From positions 558,001-622,000 of the forward strand of contig NZ_JBHSHY010000001.1 in assembly GCF_042653205.1 (NCBI RefSeq): DNA of 64,000 nucleotides. The letters are read 5' to 3'. Position 1 is the stretch's first letter. Each line of letters opens with the position of its first letter. This document shows, piece by piece, positions 9,133 through 17,869 of the stretch. The position numbers were made by a program, and so were the translations under genes. The notes beneath the pieces are model-generated. The model saw only the letters and a list, made by a program, of their open reading frames with translations, had not been told where the DNA came from and did not search any database. The DNA comes from Paenibacillus_Z sp042653205 (GTDB taxonomy: Bacteria > Bacillota > Bacilli > Paenibacillales > Paenibacillaceae).

Positions 9133-9576
9133 TTAAAACGTATTGTATACATTTTCGCATTCCTGCGCGGTCGGTTCATAGAAGCAGTGCTTCTTCCATC
9201 GCCCCACGAACGGCTGATTGTACCACGTCGGCGGACACGGCCCCGGATTCTCGAACGAACCCGGACGGAAATACCAGAGCGAGAATTTGGCCGGCCAATT
9301 CCGCTCCCCGTTCACGGACCGCTGCGCGAGGCGGCGTTCCCTGTCCCTTGCGCTCTGATAGAACATGCCATGCTGCAGCGCTTCGAACGCATGCGGCTGG
9401 TAGATCATTTGAGGAATCGTGCGGAGTCCTTTAAAGTCGGAGCAGTTCGCTCGAATCCGGTTAATGCCGACATTTCCGACAAGGAGCATGCCCTTCTCGC
9501 CCTCGGTCTCGGCTTCGGCCCGAAGCAGCCTCGCCAACATATCGATATCCTGTTTCCTGGCTTTTACGACACCCAT
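9133..9576 (-). CDS. cwlJ: Spore cortex-lytic cell wall hydrolase CwlJ
   Basis: 147 residues from the ATG at 9576 (AGAGGTGA upstream), close to the B. subtilis CwlJ length. The sequence matches what I know of CwlJ nearly throughout: early ARLLRAEAETEGEKGMLLVGN with the hydrolase_2 catalytic-region Glu, INRIRANCSDFKGLRTIPQM, NGERNWPAKFSLWYFRPG, WYNQPFVGRW and the terminal CENVYNTF. CwlJ is a spore-coat-associated enzyme that degrades cortex peptidoglycan during germination. It has no signal peptide, as expected. It follows the VanW gene by 74 nt on the same strand. The usual partner gerQ is not in this window. Confidence 0.93.
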   Translation of the reverse strand: MGVVKARKQDIDMLARLLRAEAETEGEKGMLLVGNVGINRIRANCSDFKGLRTIPQMIYQPHAFEALQHGMFYQSARDRERRLAQRSVNGERNWPAKFSLWYFRPGSFENPGPCPPTWYNQPFVGRWKKHCFYEPTAQECENVYNTF

Positions 9577-9650
9577 TGGCTCACCTCTTTGGAGTTCTAG
9601 ACTCATCATATTGTAGGCGAAGCGGAAGTGTGCCTCCGGCTGGGCCTTCG

Positions 9651-10595
9651 TCACGGGAGCCACTCGAGATCCTCGGCCGTCGCGGGCGCTTCCTCCGGCA
9701 GTACGCCGAACGTCATGCCCGGCACGTTGCGCGGCTTGTATTCGATGACGTCGGAGGAATAGATGGACACGTACAGCTTGCCCGGCACCGCCAGCGCGCG
9801 GATCAGGACCGGTTGGTTGTATTGGTTCTGAAAGGCGAAGTCGGGACCGTCCCAGCTCACCGTCGCGTCGCGGCCCGGCCGCACGTACGGCACGTTCCGG
9901 CTGTGCGAATAGCGCTTCACGATCTTCAGTCCCGCGCGGTCGCTCGCGTTGAACAGCGTGGAAGACACTTGGCAGATCCCGCCGCCGATGCCCTCGGATA
10001 ATTCGCCTCTGACGATGACGGGCGCCTCCAGATAGCCTTTTTGTTTCGTGCGCTGGCCGACGATCCGGTTGAACGAGAACGTCTCGCCCGGGAAGATGAC
10101 CGTATTGTTGATCGCCTGCGCCGCCAGCCGGATGTTGTGCGAACGGTTCTTGTTGCGGCTGTTGTAGTACGTGGCATACTGGCCGATGGGCTTCTCCTTG
10201 ATCTCCGCCAGCAGTTCGCGGTCGACCCGCGGATAGACGGGCGCGAGCGGCGCCTCGATGGCGGCTGCCCCCGTGCCATAGAAGTACGCGTAGAATTTCT
10301 CGGTGAACAGCCGCTTGTCCAGCCGGTAGCCGAGCCGTTCGGCCACGATTCCCCCATGATCGCCGATGATCGCGTTGCGAGGCGCCTCATAGCTCCGCTT
10401 CTCCAATTGCCCGATAAGCGCGTCGAACTTGTCCAAATCCACCATGGTAAACCCGGGGGACGCGTAATCGGCACGATGAATCACGACGGGGTTCTGCCCG
10501 CGAAGCGCCACGGCTAATTGTTCGTCCGTCTGCTGTCCGTCGCCGGCGCCCGGCTGCAGCAGCCGTGTCAGCATCGATATCCATAACCAATTCAT
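9651..10595 (-). CDS. VanW family protein
   Basis: About 314 residues from the ATG at 10595 (AGAAGGA upstream). The C-terminal half carries the VanW signature: NTVIFPGETFSFNRIVGQR, YLEAPVIVRGELSEGIGGGI with CQVSSTLFNA, and RYSHSRNVPYVRPGRDATV. The N-terminus has a short hydrophobic start (MNWLWISMLTRLL) that may be a weak signal or anchor. VanW domains occur in Gram-positive cell-envelope proteins and several sporulation-linked loci; their biochemical role is not settled. Lying directly upstream of cwlJ suggests a spore-envelope role, but this is only positional. About 290 bp separate it from the divergent RCC1-repeat gene; no clear promoter was recognised there. Confidence 0.85.
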   Translation of the reverse strand: MNWLWISMLTRLLQPGAGDGQQTDEQLAVALRGQNPVVIHRADYASPGFTMVDLDKFDALIGQLEKRSYEAPRNAIIGDHGGIVAERLGYRLDKRLFTEKFYAYFYGTGAAAIEAPLAPVYPRVDRELLAEIKEKPIGQYATYYNSRNKNRSHNIRLAAQAINNTVIFPGETFSFNRIVGQRTKQKGYLEAPVIVRGELSEGIGGGICQVSSTLFNASDRAGLKIVKRYSHSRNVPYVRPGRDATVSWDGPDFAFQNQYNQPVLIRALAVPGKLYVSIYSSDVIEYKPRNVPGMTFGVLPEEAPATAEDLEWLP

Positions 10596-10887
10596 ATTCC
10601 TTCTCCACTTCTTAACATGTTCAAGGCTGCCGATCGGATTTTTCGCGGCAGTCTCCTGCTTCAAGCCAGTCTCATGCGGTGTCGAAAATCAGGCATGCTT
10701 AACCCAATTTTTAGGGGATATTATGCCCTCGATTCGCAAGGCTATGCTTCCGGCATCCGGCCAATTGATCGGCCGAAGCGAATTGCGTTCGCTCGCACCG
10801 AGGGGGGTGGATATGGATCGTTAGAGCACTACCAATATTACCTGATTATGGTAGATTTAGAGAGAATCATCCATAGGAGGGAATAAG

Positions 10888-13380
10888 ATGAGGCGACGGT
10901 TCTTGTTACTGGTGTGGGGAGTTCTGAGCTTGACGCTGCTGCTGCCCTTTCGGGCGGCGGCCGCGGAATCCGCTGCCATCGCGGCGGCAGCGTCTTCGAA
11001 CTTGGAGGTCACGAGCGTTACGGGCGGATCGACGCATACGCTCGCGCTCGAACGGGATGGAACGGTGTGGGCATGGGGAAGCAATGAATACGGCAGCATC
11101 GACGGAAGTACGACCGATCATCATTATACGCCGGTTCGCGTACGCGGGCTCGATTCGGTGTCCGCCCTCGCGGCGGGCGATACGTACAGCTTGGCGCTCA
11201 AGCGCGATGGCTCCGTCTGGATGTGGGGCCGGAATTGGATTGACGGTACGAACAGGGTATCCCCCGTTCAGGTCGCCAATCTTAGCAGCGTGACGGCCAT
11301 CGCCGCGGGACATTCCCATAACTTGGCGGTCAAAAGCGATGGAACCGTCTGGGCGTGGGGATGGAACGTTCACGGTCAACTGGGCGACGGCAGCCGGACG
11401 GATCGCGCCGCGCCCGTACAAGTCCAGGGCCTCGATTCGGTGATCGCCGTCGCGGCAGGGCAGCTCCATAGTATGGCGCTCAAGAGCGACGGCACCGTAT
11501 GGGCATGGGGAAGCAATGAAAACGGTCAAAACGGGGTGCCCGGCGGCTCGATCATCTACGATGGCCCCTACCAAACCCCCTACCGGTCCGTGCCCGTTCA
11601 AATTCCGGGCCTCGATTCGGTGGTCGCCATCGCGGCGGGACAGCTCCATAACTTGGCGCTCAAGAGCGACGGCACCGTATGGGCATGGGGATGGAATGGT
11701 TCCGGCCAGCTCGGCGACGGCAGCACGACGACCCGTCCCACACCCGTTCAAGTGAACGGGCTCGGCTCGGTGTCGGCGATCGGCGCGGGCTCTTCGCATT
11801 CGCTCGCGGTACGAAGCGATGGCACCGTATGGGCATGGGGCCATAATTATTCCGGTGCGCTCGGCGATGGCAGCACGAACAACCATTCCTCCCCCGCGCA
11901 GGTAGCCGGACTCGATTCGGCAGCATCCGTCGCGACGGACGATGGCGCGCATAGCGTGGCGGTCAGAAGCGACGGCACCGTATGGGCATGGGGATATAAC
12001 GGTTCCGGCCAACTCGGCGACGGTACGACGACAACCCGTAATGCGCCCGTACAAGTCGCGGATCCCGAGGCGCCGCGGTGGCCGGAGTACGATGTACTGA
12101 CGGCGACCGACGTCACCGCTAACAGTGTACGGTTGAATTGGCAGCCGGCCACGGACGATTCCGGAGTCGACCAGTACTTGGTGTACCAGGATCAGACGCT
12201 GCTCGCTGCTGTAAGCCATGACGCCATTCACTATGACGTGAAGGGATTGTCGCCCGCTACGGCTTACCTCTTCGCGCTGGTTGCCGTCGATGGCGACGGC
12301 AATGAGAGCGTGAAGCAATTAGAGACGGTGACCACGGCCGCCGATACGCCGGTGTCCGAAGCCGAAACGCTGCTTTACCGGATGAACGGAACCCTGCTCG
12401 ATGTGGACCAAGGCCGGATTCTATGGAAGGAAAACGGCGATAAGACGCTCTGGTTATACGACCGTACGGCGAAAAGCCAAGTCAAGGTCTATGATGCCGA
12501 CGGGTCCGTTCGCGCCCTTCGGACCGCAAATCTATCCACGGACGGCGTGGTGTTTTCCTTATCCGACGGAACCGCGATGTATTGGGAGGGCGGCTCGGTT
12601 CGGCGCAGCTGGCAACGGGCAACCCCCTATGACGTGAAAGGCAACTTCGCGGTATTCGGCAGAAACGTGGTGAACGTCAAGACGGGAGCGTCCCGTGATC
12701 TGCCGAATGCGAATTTCAATAATCGGAACGCCTTCGATCTGTCCGCGGACGGAACGGTCGTGTATGAGTACAATTACGGTATTCGCCGCTACCTCGCCGA
12801 CGGAACGGTCTCGACGTATTATCCGGCCGTGCCCGATTACCCGAACACCTTCAACGGGCCTTTGACGGACGGGAATCACCTCCTCTATACCGCGTATACC
12901 GTGGTCGAAGGCTATCCGAAATGGTCGCTCCAAGTTCGCGGCTCGGACGGCGAGGTGACCCCGATCGCCTTGAACCCGATCCTGAACGAGGATTACTATA
13001 CGACCGACCCGAGAACCTCGTACCAGATCAACAACGGATGGATTGCCTATAAGGAATACGATAAGGCGGCGGAGCGCTGGACCTTGAAGGTCCGGTCGCC
13101 GGAAGGCCAGACCAAGCTGGCGTATACGGCCCCGAAATGGTGGCAGCTGACCGGCGTCCCGCTTGCCATCAAGCAGTTGGGAGCGGACGGCACGTTGGCG
13201 TTTACGTTCAAGGACACGACGTACCTGTATTCCGCCCAAACGGGCAAGCTCGTCTATTCGTTCGGCGGTCCGGGAGAGCTGCGGTACCGCGAGCATATTT
13301 TCGCCGGTCCCGCGGGCCAGCAGCGGTATGGCGCGTGGTACCGTGTGGACGGCGGCGCGCTGTATGCGATTCGCTTTTGA
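10888..13380 (+). CDS. Secreted RCC1-repeat protein with FN3 and C-terminal propeller-like region
   Basis: 830 residues with AGGAGGGAATAAG before the ATG. A signal peptide (MRRRFLLLVWGVLSLTLLLP, cleaved near AAA at about 26) precedes seven RCC1-type repeats of about 50 residues (residues about 38-390), each with a GTVWAWG core followed by PVQV, i.e. one seven-bladed propeller. A fibronectin type III domain follows (about 395-485: VTANSVRLNWQPATDD, YLFALVAVDGDGNES). The last 340 residues have YDRTAKSQVKVYDADG-like strands and look like a second, TolB/DUF5050-like propeller. There is no LPXTG motif or membrane anchor, so it is probably released or held non-covalently. Its ligand is unknown; a polysaccharide- or protein-binding role is a guess. 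Confidence 0.85.
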   Translation: MRRRFLLLVWGVLSLTLLLPFRAAAAESAAIAAAASSNLEVTSVTGGSTHTLALERDGTVWAWGSNEYGSIDGSTTDHHYTPVRVRGLDSVSALAAGDTYSLALKRDGSVWMWGRNWIDGTNRVSPVQVANLSSVTAIAAGHSHNLAVKSDGTVWAWGWNVHGQLGDGSRTDRAAPVQVQGLDSVIAVAAGQLHSMALKSDGTVWAWGSNENGQNGVPGGSIIYDGPYQTPYRSVPVQIPGLDSVVAIAAGQLHNLALKSDGTVWAWGWNGSGQLGDGSTTTRPTPVQVNGLGSVSAIGAGSSHSLAVRSDGTVWAWGHNYSGALGDGSTNNHSSPAQVAGLDSAASVATDDGAHSVAVRSDGTVWAWGYNGSGQLGDGTTTTRNAPVQVADPEAPRWPEYDVLTATDVTANSVRLNWQPATDDSGVDQYLVYQDQTLLAAVSHDAIHYDVKGLSPATAYLFALVAVDGDGNESVKQLETVTTAADTPVSEAETLLYRMNGTLLDVDQGRILWKENGDKTLWLYDRTAKSQVKVYDADGSVRALRTANLSTDGVVFSLSDGTAMYWEGGSVRRSWQRATPYDVKGNFAVFGRNVVNVKTGASRDLPNANFNNRNAFDLSADGTVVYEYNYGIRRYLADGTVSTYYPAVPDYPNTFNGPLTDGNHLLYTAYTVVEGYPKWSLQVRGSDGEVTPIALNPILNEDYYTTDPRTSYQINNGWIAYKEYDKAAERWTLKVRSPEGQTKLAYTAPKWWQLTGVPLAIKQLGADGTLAFTFKDTTYLYSAQTGKLVYSFGGPGELRYREHIFAGPAGQQRYGAWYRVDGGALYAIRF
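11491..11993 (+). repeat. Near-identical DNA repeats inside the RCC1 gene
   Basis: The 20-mer GGCACCGTATGGGCATGGGG occurs exactly at 11491, 11671, 11821 and 11974, with diverged copies near 11060 and 11340. Spacing is 150-180 bp and always a multiple of three. Identity at silent positions suggests recent duplication or gene conversion between blades. Confidence 0.85.
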
Positions 13381-13475
13381 ATCAATAGGAGCAGGTAACG
13401 GCACAGCTGTATGAGTCCTTCGGCGGTTCGAAGAACGAAGACAGCGGTTCGATTCCGTTTTCACTGCCCCCCTAT

Positions 13476-13490
13476 CTGTAAACGCTATCT
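13476..13490 (+). promoter_or_regulatory. Candidate catabolite-responsive element (cre) before galK
   Basis: CTGTAAACGCTATCT matches the cre consensus WTGNAANCGNWNNCW at every defined position but the first. A -10-like TACAAT follows at 13496-13501, so CcpA bound here would overlap the -35/spacer region and repress. No good -35 hexamer is visible. Confidence 0.5.
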
Positions 13491-13550
13491 TCCGTTACAA
13501 TGGACATGATTACGTTTACTCAATCATTCGTCCTAGGAGGAGCACGCAAG

Positions 13551-14837
13551 ATGAACGAGCAATTCGAGCAGCTGTTCGACTCGGCCCGCGTACGTCAGCT
13601 GCTGGAGCAGATGTACGGCAGCGAAGAAGGGGAGCAGCAGATCCGCAGATACCGGAGATGCATGGAAGCCTACGGCGCGCAATACGGAGAGACCGCGTCA
13701 TTGAACTACTTCAGCGCGCCGGGGCGCACCGAGATCGGCGGCAATCATACGGACCATAACAACGGCAAGGTGCTCGCGGCCAGCATTCAGCTGGATACGA
13801 TCGCGGCGGCGGCAGCCGTAGACACCGGCGTCATTACCGTCGTATCCGAAGGGTATCCGGGCATGTCGGTCATCCGTCTGGACGAGCTGGAACCGCAGCC
13901 GGGCGAAACCGGGACGGCTGCCCTAATCCGCGGGATCGCACGCGGTTTCCTGCAGCACGGGTACCGAATCGGCGGATTCAATGCCAGCGTCGGCAGCAAC
14001 GTGCTGCCGGCGTCGGGCCTCAGCTCCTCCGCATCGTTCGAGGTGCTGATCTGCCAGATACTAAGTACGTTCTATAACGACGGAGAGCTGGATGCGGTCA
14101 TGATGTCGCGCATCGGCAAGTTCGCCGAGAACCGGTATTGGAACAAACCGTCCGGGATGCTGGACCAGATGGCCTGCTCGTACGGCGGGATGATCGCGAT
14201 CGACTTCAAGGAGCCGGCCGAGCCGCGGATCGAGCGGATTCCGGGCACCTTCGAAGCGGCGGGTTACAGCCTGGTCATCGTCGGCACCGGCGGGAACCAT
14301 GCCGACTTGACGAACGATTACGCGTCGATTCCGAACGAGATGCGGGCGGTGGCGCAGGCATTCGGCGCCGAGGTCTGCCGCGATATTACGGCCGAGATGA
14401 TCTACGGCCGGCTGGCGGAGCTTCGCGAGGCGGCCGGCGACCGGGCGGTGCTGCGCGCGCTGCATTACCTCGACGAGAATGACCGCGTCGACCGTCAAGT
14501 CGCGGCGATTCAGGCCGGCCGGTGGCATGACGTGCTGAAGGACATCGCCGCTTCGGGGAATTCTTCGTGGAAATGGCTGCAAAACATCTACCAAGAATCG
14601 GCGTCCCGCGAACAGGGAATCGCCCTTACATTGGCCATCACCGAGCGATTCATCGACCGGTTGGGCGATGGTGCCTGCAGAGTGCACGGCGGCGGCTTCG
14701 CCGGCGTCATCCTCGCCGTCCTGCCGCATGCGGCCGTCGCGGAGTACCGCGAGCTGATCGGGCGTACGACGGGCACGGAGCTGTTCAAGATCCGGGTGCG
14801 CGAAGTCGGCGCGGTTTGCCTGAATAAGCGCATGTAG
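13551..14837 (+). CDS. galK: Galactokinase (GHMP kinase)
   Basis: 428 residues from the ATG at 13551, preceded by TAGGAGGAGC. The three GHMP motifs are present: substrate-proximal FSAPGRTEIGGNHTDHNNGK near 45-65, the ATP-binding LPASGLSSSASFE near 150, and the C-terminal GDGACRVHGGGFAGVILA. The enzyme would phosphorylate galactose with ATP as the entry to the Leloir pathway. The first motif has GGNHTDHNNG where the classical form is IGEHTDYN; I have seen this variant in Firmicute proteins annotated as galactokinase, so substrate specificity is likely but not certain. The gene stands alone, without galE or galT, and has a candidate cre site upstream. It could use galactose released by the galactan-type hydrolases in the window. 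Confidence 0.85.
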   Translation: MNEQFEQLFDSARVRQLLEQMYGSEEGEQQIRRYRRCMEAYGAQYGETASLNYFSAPGRTEIGGNHTDHNNGKVLAASIQLDTIAAAAAVDTGVITVVSEGYPGMSVIRLDELEPQPGETGTAALIRGIARGFLQHGYRIGGFNASVGSNVLPASGLSSSASFEVLICQILSTFYNDGELDAVMMSRIGKFAENRYWNKPSGMLDQMACSYGGMIAIDFKEPAEPRIERIPGTFEAAGYSLVIVGTGGNHADLTNDYASIPNEMRAVAQAFGAEVCRDITAEMIYGRLAELREAAGDRAVLRALHYLDENDRVDRQVAAIQAGRWHDVLKDIAASGNSSWKWLQNIYQESASREQGIALTLAITERFIDRLGDGACRVHGGGFAGVILAVLPHAAVAEYRELIGRTTGTELFKIRVREVGAVCLNKRM

Positions 14838-14889
14838 GTTCGGGCCGTTCGTACATGCATCCCTCCCTGACTTCCATCCATACGACAAT

Positions 14890-14920
14890 AACGGCAGCCG
14901 ATCTTTCTTCGGCTGCCGTT
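14890..14920. terminator. Bidirectional hairpin between galK and the binding-protein gene
   Basis: AACGGCAGCCGA and its exact complement flank a 7-base loop, with T-richness on both strands. The two genes converge here. Confidence 0.85.
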
Positions 14921-14946
14921 TTGCTTGGCTTCACGCGTTCGCGTTC

Positions 14947-16446
14947 TTATTCGTTCAGATACAGCGCGACTTTATTCTGAATGAGCTTGGCGACGTCTTC
15001 CGCCGACTTCTGCCCCTTGAAGTAGGCTTCGCTCTCTTCGGAGACGATCTCGTCGATCCGGGATGGTTTCCCTACGGCGTGAACCGCGCCCGTCAAGTAA
15101 TCGTCGAGCTGGTCGAGCTGCGGTCCGTCGGCTGTGACGGTCACCCCGTCGGCAGGACCGTTCGGGAGCGTGCTGACCGTTCCGGCCTTTCGAGCCTGCT
15201 CGATCTGCTTGTTATAGGCGATCCGGCTGATCGGGAAGCCGCCGAAGGAGATATCGCTGATGGAGTAGTTGACGGCGGTGTTATCCGCGGGGACGGTCAC
15301 CGCTTCCTCGGCTGCGAGAAAGGCGATGAATTGCCAGGCCTCTTCCTTGAACGGCGAGCTCGCGTTGATGCCGACGGTCTGGTTCGTCTGGAAGTAGCCG
15401 CCCGGTCCCAGCTCGGGCATGTGCGGCTTCGTATAGAGCTTAGCATGTCCTTCATAGGCATCCATCACGTATAAATAGTCGGACAGCGATTGAACGGGCA
15501 TGTCCTGGAAATAGGTGGCTATCGATCCCTTGCCGGCGCTGCGTTCGACCTGCTCGGCGATGCCTTCGTCGAACATCGTCTTGATCCGCTGCAGCAAGCC
15601 CGTGAACGCCGGCGAAGCGAACTTCGCCTTACGGTTCGCTTCATCGACGTACAGCGGATAATTCTCGCTGACCATCTCTCCGAGCAAGTAATCCGGACTG
15701 CTGAGAAGCACCGTTGTATTGCCGCCCTTCTGGGCCAGCTGCTTCGCGACGTCCGAGAACTCGTCCCACGTCCAGTTCTTGTCGTCGATCTGCGTCCCGG
15801 TCTTGCCGATCGCGCCCGAATCGCCGATCAGCCCGTACAGATAGTACGAGAGCGGCATGGCGTACAAGCCTCCGCCGATCTCGCTGTTGTCCAGCACATT
15901 GGCGAAATAATCGCTCTTCTTGAACGAGACGTCCTGCTCCATAAGGCCGTTCAGATCGGCGAGCAGATGCCGGTTTGCATACTTGTCCACCGGCAGCAGG
16001 TCCAGCTCGAGCAGATCGGGGCCTTTGCCCGCCAGCATCGCCGCATTGGTCGTCGTGATGTATTTCTCGATGTTCGCTTCCTGTGAAGTGATGTCCTTGA
16101 ATTCGGTCTGGGTGTACGTCAGCTCGATCGTGACGTTCGGATGCAGCGATTCGTACTTCTTCACGGACGCCTTCAGCTGTGCGCTCGGATTGACCGTGGC
16201 GAATACGAGCTTCACTGGACCGGACTGCTCGCCGTCCCCTTCCTTCCGGCCCGCGGCTTCGGCATCCGCTTCCTTAGCAGGCGGCTGGCCGCTTCCTCCC
16301 AGCGTGCCGGCGGCTCCGTCATGGCCTCCGGCTCCTTGTCCGGCCGCCATCGACGGATTATCGCCGCCGCCCGCGTTATTGCCGCTGCAGGCAGCGAGCA
16401 GCAGCACCATGAGACTGAGCGAGAGGAACAAACCTTTTTCGTTCAT
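14947..16446 (-). CDS. Orphan extracellular solute-binding lipoprotein (family 1)
   Basis: 499 residues; the ATG at 16446 follows GAAAGGTGAAAGG. The lipoprotein signal ends LLLAAC with Cys20 lipidated, followed by a long Gly/Ala/Glu-rich linker to about residue 75. The mature domain has family-1 binding-protein features (VKLVFATVNPSAQLKASVKKY; KGPDLLELDLLPVDKYANR; WQFIAFLAAEEAVTVPADNT). It should bind a sugar or oligosaccharide at the cell surface. Unlike the other two such genes in the window it has no adjacent permeases, so it must use a transporter encoded elsewhere or act as a sensor component. A direct repeat lies in its promoter region. Confidence 0.85.
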   Translation of the reverse strand: MNEKGLFLSLSLMVLLLAACSGNNAGGGDNPSMAAGQGAGGHDGAAGTLGGSGQPPAKEADAEAAGRKEGDGEQSGPVKLVFATVNPSAQLKASVKKYESLHPNVTIELTYTQTEFKDITSQEANIEKYITTTNAAMLAGKGPDLLELDLLPVDKYANRHLLADLNGLMEQDVSFKKSDYFANVLDNSEIGGGLYAMPLSYYLYGLIGDSGAIGKTGTQIDDKNWTWDEFSDVAKQLAQKGGNTTVLLSSPDYLLGEMVSENYPLYVDEANRKAKFASPAFTGLLQRIKTMFDEGIAEQVERSAGKGSIATYFQDMPVQSLSDYLYVMDAYEGHAKLYTKPHMPELGPGGYFQTNQTVGINASSPFKEEAWQFIAFLAAEEAVTVPADNTAVNYSISDISFGGFPISRIAYNKQIEQARKAGTVSTLPNGPADGVTVTADGPQLDQLDDYLTGAVHAVGKPSRIDEIVSEESEAYFKGQKSAEDVAKLIQNKVALYLNE

Positions 16447-16505
16447 CGTCCTTTCACCTTTCCGGGACTACGCTTAGTTGCGCATCGCGCAGGCGTCCCG
16501 GTTAA

Positions 16506-16551
16506 CAATATAAACCAGCGATGTGATCATCTCTTCGCCGACTTGTGATCA
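16506..16551 (-). promoter_or_regulatory. Direct repeat upstream of the orphan binding-protein gene
   Basis: TGTGATCA occurs twice, at 16522-16529 and 16544-16551, 22 bp apart, i.e. two helical turns on the same face. On the minus strand an AT-rich TTATATTGTT (plus 16503-16512) lies just downstream and could hold a -10 element. This resembles a two-site activator arrangement but is inferred from sequence alone. Confidence 0.35.
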
Positions 16552-16583
16552 AAATGTCTCCGCGTTGTATCCTTGTCACGGCA

Positions 16584-16614
16584 CAAAAAAACAACACCTC
16601 GGGGAGATGTTGTT
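16584..16614 (-). terminator. Intrinsic terminator of the quinone oxidoreductase gene
   Basis: An 11-bp stem (AACAACACCTC with GAGATGTTGTT, one G-T-type mismatch, 3-base loop) is followed on the minus strand by seven T (plus-strand A-run 16584-16590). Confidence 0.8.
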
Positions 16615-16680
16615 TCCAGGCCGGGCCGCTATGACACTTGCTGCGCGGTTCGCGTATTCGCGGGATGCCGCCCGCAGCTC

Positions 16681-17661
16681 CTAGTCATGGACGCGCAAAA
16701 TGATTTTCCCGGTATTGTGGTTATTCTCCATATGGGCATGCGCTTCATTCGCCTGCTCCCATTCCCACACGGAATCGACGATCGGCCGCAGGCGTCCGTC
16801 CGCGAAGCGCGGCATCGCGAAACCGACGAACTGCTCGGTGAGCTTGAGCTTGACCGCCAGCGGCTGAGAGCGCAGCGCCGTGCCGATGACCTGCAGCCGT
16901 TTCCGCAGCAGAAAGCCCAGATCGAGCTCGCTTACTTTGCCTCCGCCCATCGTACCGATGATTATCAATCGGCCGTCCGTCGCGAGCGACTCGATATTCT
17001 GCTGCCAATACGGGGCGCCGACGAAATCCATGATGATGTCCACGCCTCGCCCGCCGGTTGCCTCCTGCACGGCCGCGGCAAACGGGCCTGCCTTATAATC
17101 GATTGCCTGGCCGGCGCCGAGCGCGAGGCACGCGTCGCGCTTTTCCTTCGTGCCGGCGGTTACGATCGAGACGGCTCCCGCTTCACGCGCCAGCTGGATC
17201 GCGGCGGTACCGACTCCGCTTGCTCCCGCATGAATCAATACGGTATGGCCTTCCCGCAGCCCTCCGAGCACGAACAAATTCAAATAAGCGGTAAGGAACA
17301 CTTCCGGAATCGCCGCCGCCTGCTCGAATGAAAATCCGTCCGGAATCCGCATCGCCATCCCGGCCGGAATGGCGACCCGCTCCGCGTATCCGCCTCCAGG
17401 CAGCAGCGCGAACACGCGGTCTCCGGGCTGCCAGCCCTTCACGCCGGCGCCCAGCTGTTCGACGACGCCAGCCATTTCAAGTCCGAGCACCTCGGATGCG
17501 CCCTGCGGCGGCGGGTACAACCCGCGCTTCTGCAGCAGGTCCGCCCGGTTGAGGGCAGTCGCTTTGACGCTGACGAGCAGCTCGCCGTCCGAGATCGACG
17601 GCTCGGCGGCTTGGCCGATATACAGCTGCTTCGTCTGCTCGTTGACCAATATCGCTTTCAT
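16681..17661 (-). CDS. NAD(P)H-quinone oxidoreductase, zinc-independent MDR family (PIG3-like)
   Basis: About 327 residues from the ATG at 17661 (AAGGGAGG, 7-nt spacing). The N-terminal GroES-like domain has TALNRADLLQKRGLYPPPQG and LGLEMAGVVEQLG. The Rossmann part has HAGASGVGTAAIQLAREAG, the nucleotide-binding motif of quinone oxidoreductases, followed by DIIMDFVGAPYWQQN. The catalytic zinc ligands of alcohol dehydrogenases are absent. RGLYPPP and GASEVLGLE point to the PIG3/TP53I3 subgroup, which reduces quinones with NADPH. It is a single-gene unit with its own terminator. The 207 bp upstream hold nothing I recognise. Confidence 0.88.
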   Translation of the reverse strand: MKAILVNEQTKQLYIGQAAEPSISDGELLVSVKATALNRADLLQKRGLYPPPQGASEVLGLEMAGVVEQLGAGVKGWQPGDRVFALLPGGGYAERVAIPAGMAMRIPDGFSFEQAAAIPEVFLTAYLNLFVLGGLREGHTVLIHAGASGVGTAAIQLAREAGAVSIVTAGTKEKRDACLALGAGQAIDYKAGPFAAAVQEATGGRGVDIIMDFVGAPYWQQNIESLATDGRLIIIGTMGGGKVSELDLGFLLRKRLQVIGTALRSQPLAVKLKLTEQFVGFAMPRFADGRLRPIVDSVWEWEQANEAHAHMENNHNTGKIILRVHD

Positions 17662-17869
17662 GAACAACCTCCCTTAACGACTGGCCTGGGCGTGTGACGC
17701 TAGTGGTATAACCAAGAACGGCCGCGTCTATACGATCGCTGCGCTCGGGCGCCAGAGCGTCGAACGCAAGACAGCCAACGGAACGAAGGCTGCCTGCGGT
17801 GTACTTAGTTCATTCTACGCATCCGGTAGATTTCCTTTCTATCATGGGTCATACGCGATGCGGCTACTG

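Noticed and set aside
11060..12010. CRISPR-like regularly spaced repeats
   Set aside because: The repeats are in-frame RCC1 blade codons with 150-180 bp spacing inside an open gene.
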